Positions 5,462 to 6,669 of a DNA stretch of 6,669 nucleotides are shown piece by piece. Position numbers and translations under genes: made by a program. The notes under the pieces are model-generated. The model saw nothing but the letters and a program-made list of their open reading frames with translations. It did not search any database and was not told where the DNA came from. The stretch comes from Desulfocapsa sp. (GTDB taxonomy: Bacteria; Desulfobacterota; Desulfobulbia; Desulfobulbales; Desulfocapsaceae), in assembly GCA_030635405.1 (NCBI GenBank), contig DAOVZA010000119.1, positions 1-6,669 on the forward strand, given 5' to 3'. Position 1 is the first letter of the stretch. Every line of letters begins with the position of its first letter.

Positions 5462-6669
5462 CTAATAGATCATGGTGAGTTTTGCATATAAAGTCTGCTC
5501 TATTTCACTGGCAACAATGCCATCCATTGTATCATTAAACTCTCGTTGACCACCTTGAAAAAGATTTCGTCCACCTACTGTAATTGTAGCGTTATCTGTC
5601 AGATGCCAGGCAACATTGAGATCAAGGCTTATACGGGAATCAATGGCTAAACCAGACAAAGAATCCACATAATAGAGGCTTGTATTTATTTCAAGATTGT
5701 GTGGTAGATCCATATAGGAAATAAGTGAAATAAGATGGTCTGCATTTTCATCCTCTTCAAAACCCATCCTCCCGTCTTTTGCGTTTCCGACATTCAGGGT
5801 ATTAAATTGGAACCAGGTAAAACCACCAGTCAAACGCCACCAGTCAGTAACGCTCCACCCACAACTTATTTCAGCACCATAGGTTTCCCCATCCATTGCA
5901 TTGTCAATCAGATAAGTTGCCAGAAGATACCCTCCTGTTGGAGTAAGTTTAGACTGTGGAAGGCCCATTGGCACTCCTGTGCTTAATCCATCATATTGAT
6001 TATAATACATACTGATATCTAAAAATATATCCTCCTTGAGCCTTCCTCGATAGCCAGCTTCATAGGAATAAACACTTTCCGCTTCAATCTCATCATTCCC
6101 AACAACACGGATATATGTTAAAACACTACCGATTTCAGTATCTAAGAATACTCCTCCGCCGTCAATATCCGCATCAGTCTCAGTACGTGATGGCGTACGT
6201 GCTGTTTTGGAAATGGCAGCCCAAACAGAATGATCAGTGTTCAAGCTCCACATAATGCGAGCGCTTGGCTGCCACTCAAAACCTGTATAATCATTATGTT
6301 CAACTTTCGTCCCAAGGGTAAGCTCTCCTTTATCACCAGCAAAGGGAATACGTCCCTGCAAAAAGCCGCTAAACAGATCATTTTCCCTTATTGCAGGATC
6401 AATGCTGTAGGACACAATCCCTGGAATTGTAACAATTCCTTCCATGTCGCTCTTGGTATAACGATATCCCAGTCCCCAGAGAAATTCTAATCCACTCAGC
6501 ATATCCAAACGATGCTGAAAATCAATATCTGCAGTATCAATAGTTTCTTCGGCGAAAAATTCTTCGCGATTTGTTTGGTCATAATATGCGTGGAGAGTAA
6601 TCTCAGAGCTTTTCGAAAAAGTACGTACCCATCGAGCCATAACATTCCCTCCTGAAACCGGAGCATCGG
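5462..6669 (-). CDS. TonB-dependent outer-membrane receptor (T3), C-terminal part, cut by the right edge
   Basis: The frame is open from the right edge to a TAG at 5464-5462, giving 401 full codons. The ATG at 6640-6638 is internal: the codons before it read DAPVSGGNV and align with the TSGWNV block of T2 (residues 289-294), so about 285 residues including signal peptide and plug lie outside the window. Barrel landmarks shared with T2 are HAYYDQTNREE, EHNDYTGFEWQPSARIMW, VWAAISKTARTPSR, YEAGYRGRLKEDIFLDIS, a GETYGAEI segment and VGGRNLFQGGQREF. The protein ends in Tyr (LTMIY), the aromatic terminal residue expected of a BAM substrate. The loop after RTPSR (TETDADIDGGGVFLDTEIGS) is unrelated to that of T2, so the ligand may differ. 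It is the first visible gene of the tight receptor-yfiR-kinase group and may share their promoter, outside the window. Whether its N-terminus has an STN signalling domain cannot be seen. Confidence 0.93.
   Translation of the reverse strand, partial: DAPVSGGNVMARWVRTFSKSSEITLHAYYDQTNREEFFAEETIDTADIDFQHRLDMLSGLEFLWGLGYRYTKSDMEGIVTIPGIVSYSIDPAIRENDLFSGFLQGRIPFAGDKGELTLGTKVEHNDYTGFEWQPSARIMWSLNTDHSVWAAISKTARTPSRTETDADIDGGGVFLDTEIGSVLTYIRVVGNDEIEAESVYSYEAGYRGRLKEDIFLDISMYYNQYDGLSTGVPMGLPQSKLTPTGGYLLATYLIDNAMDGETYGAEISCGWSVTDWWRLTGGFTWFQFNTLNVGNAKDGRMGFEEDENADHLISLISYMDLPHNLEINTSLYYVDSLSGLAIDSRISLDLNVAWHLTDNATITVGGRNLFQGGQREFNDTMDGIVASEIEQTLYAKLTMIY

Noticed and set aside
6638..6640. ATG as the start of T3
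   Set aside because: The frame stays open to the window edge, and the codons before it match the barrel of T2, so this Met is internal.

Overview
The window carries five protein genes, all on the minus strand, so transcription runs from the right edge to the left. The sequence is moderately AT-rich. Outer-membrane TonB-dependent receptors with aromatic C-terminal residues, Sec signal peptides, a YfiR-family periplasmic protein and a hybrid histidine kinase mark the host as a diderm Gram-negative bacterium. Pseudomonadota or Desulfobacterota are both plausible, and the sequence alone does not separate them. No rRNA, tRNA, CRISPR array, transposase or phage gene was seen.

Layout in transcription order: (1) 6669-5462, the C-terminal ~401 residues of a TonB-dependent receptor (here T3), cut by the right edge. 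(2) 5450-4905, a YfiR/DUF4154 periplasmic protein that starts 11 bp after T3 stops. (3) 4884-2974, a membrane hybrid histidine kinase with a YfiN-like (CHASE8-type) periplasmic sensor, HAMP, HisKA, HATPase and a C-terminal receiver, 20 bp after yfiR. (4) A 180-bp gap (2973-2794), the largest non-coding stretch, probably the leader of the next gene. (5) 2793-763, a complete 676-residue TonB-dependent receptor (T2). (6) A 60-bp gap. (7) 702-1, the first 234 residues of a third receptor (T1), cut by the left edge.

The three receptors are paralogues. T1 and T2 align without any net gap over 234 residues, with about 65% identity by eye and about 82% in the plug. T3 aligns with the C-terminal barrel of T2. 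T3, yfiR and the kinase look like one tightly packed operon. T2 and T1 may be read through from it or have their own promoter in the 180-bp gap.

A working model (inference): the receptors take up one or more scarce ligands through TonB. The YfiR protein and the kinase form a periplasm-to-cytoplasm sensing pair derived from the YfiR-YfiN arrangement, with the diguanylate cyclase output replaced by a phosphorelay. No YfiB-like lipoprotein, HPt protein, DNA-binding response regulator or FecI/FecR pair is present in the window, so both the outer-membrane input and the downstream target remain open.
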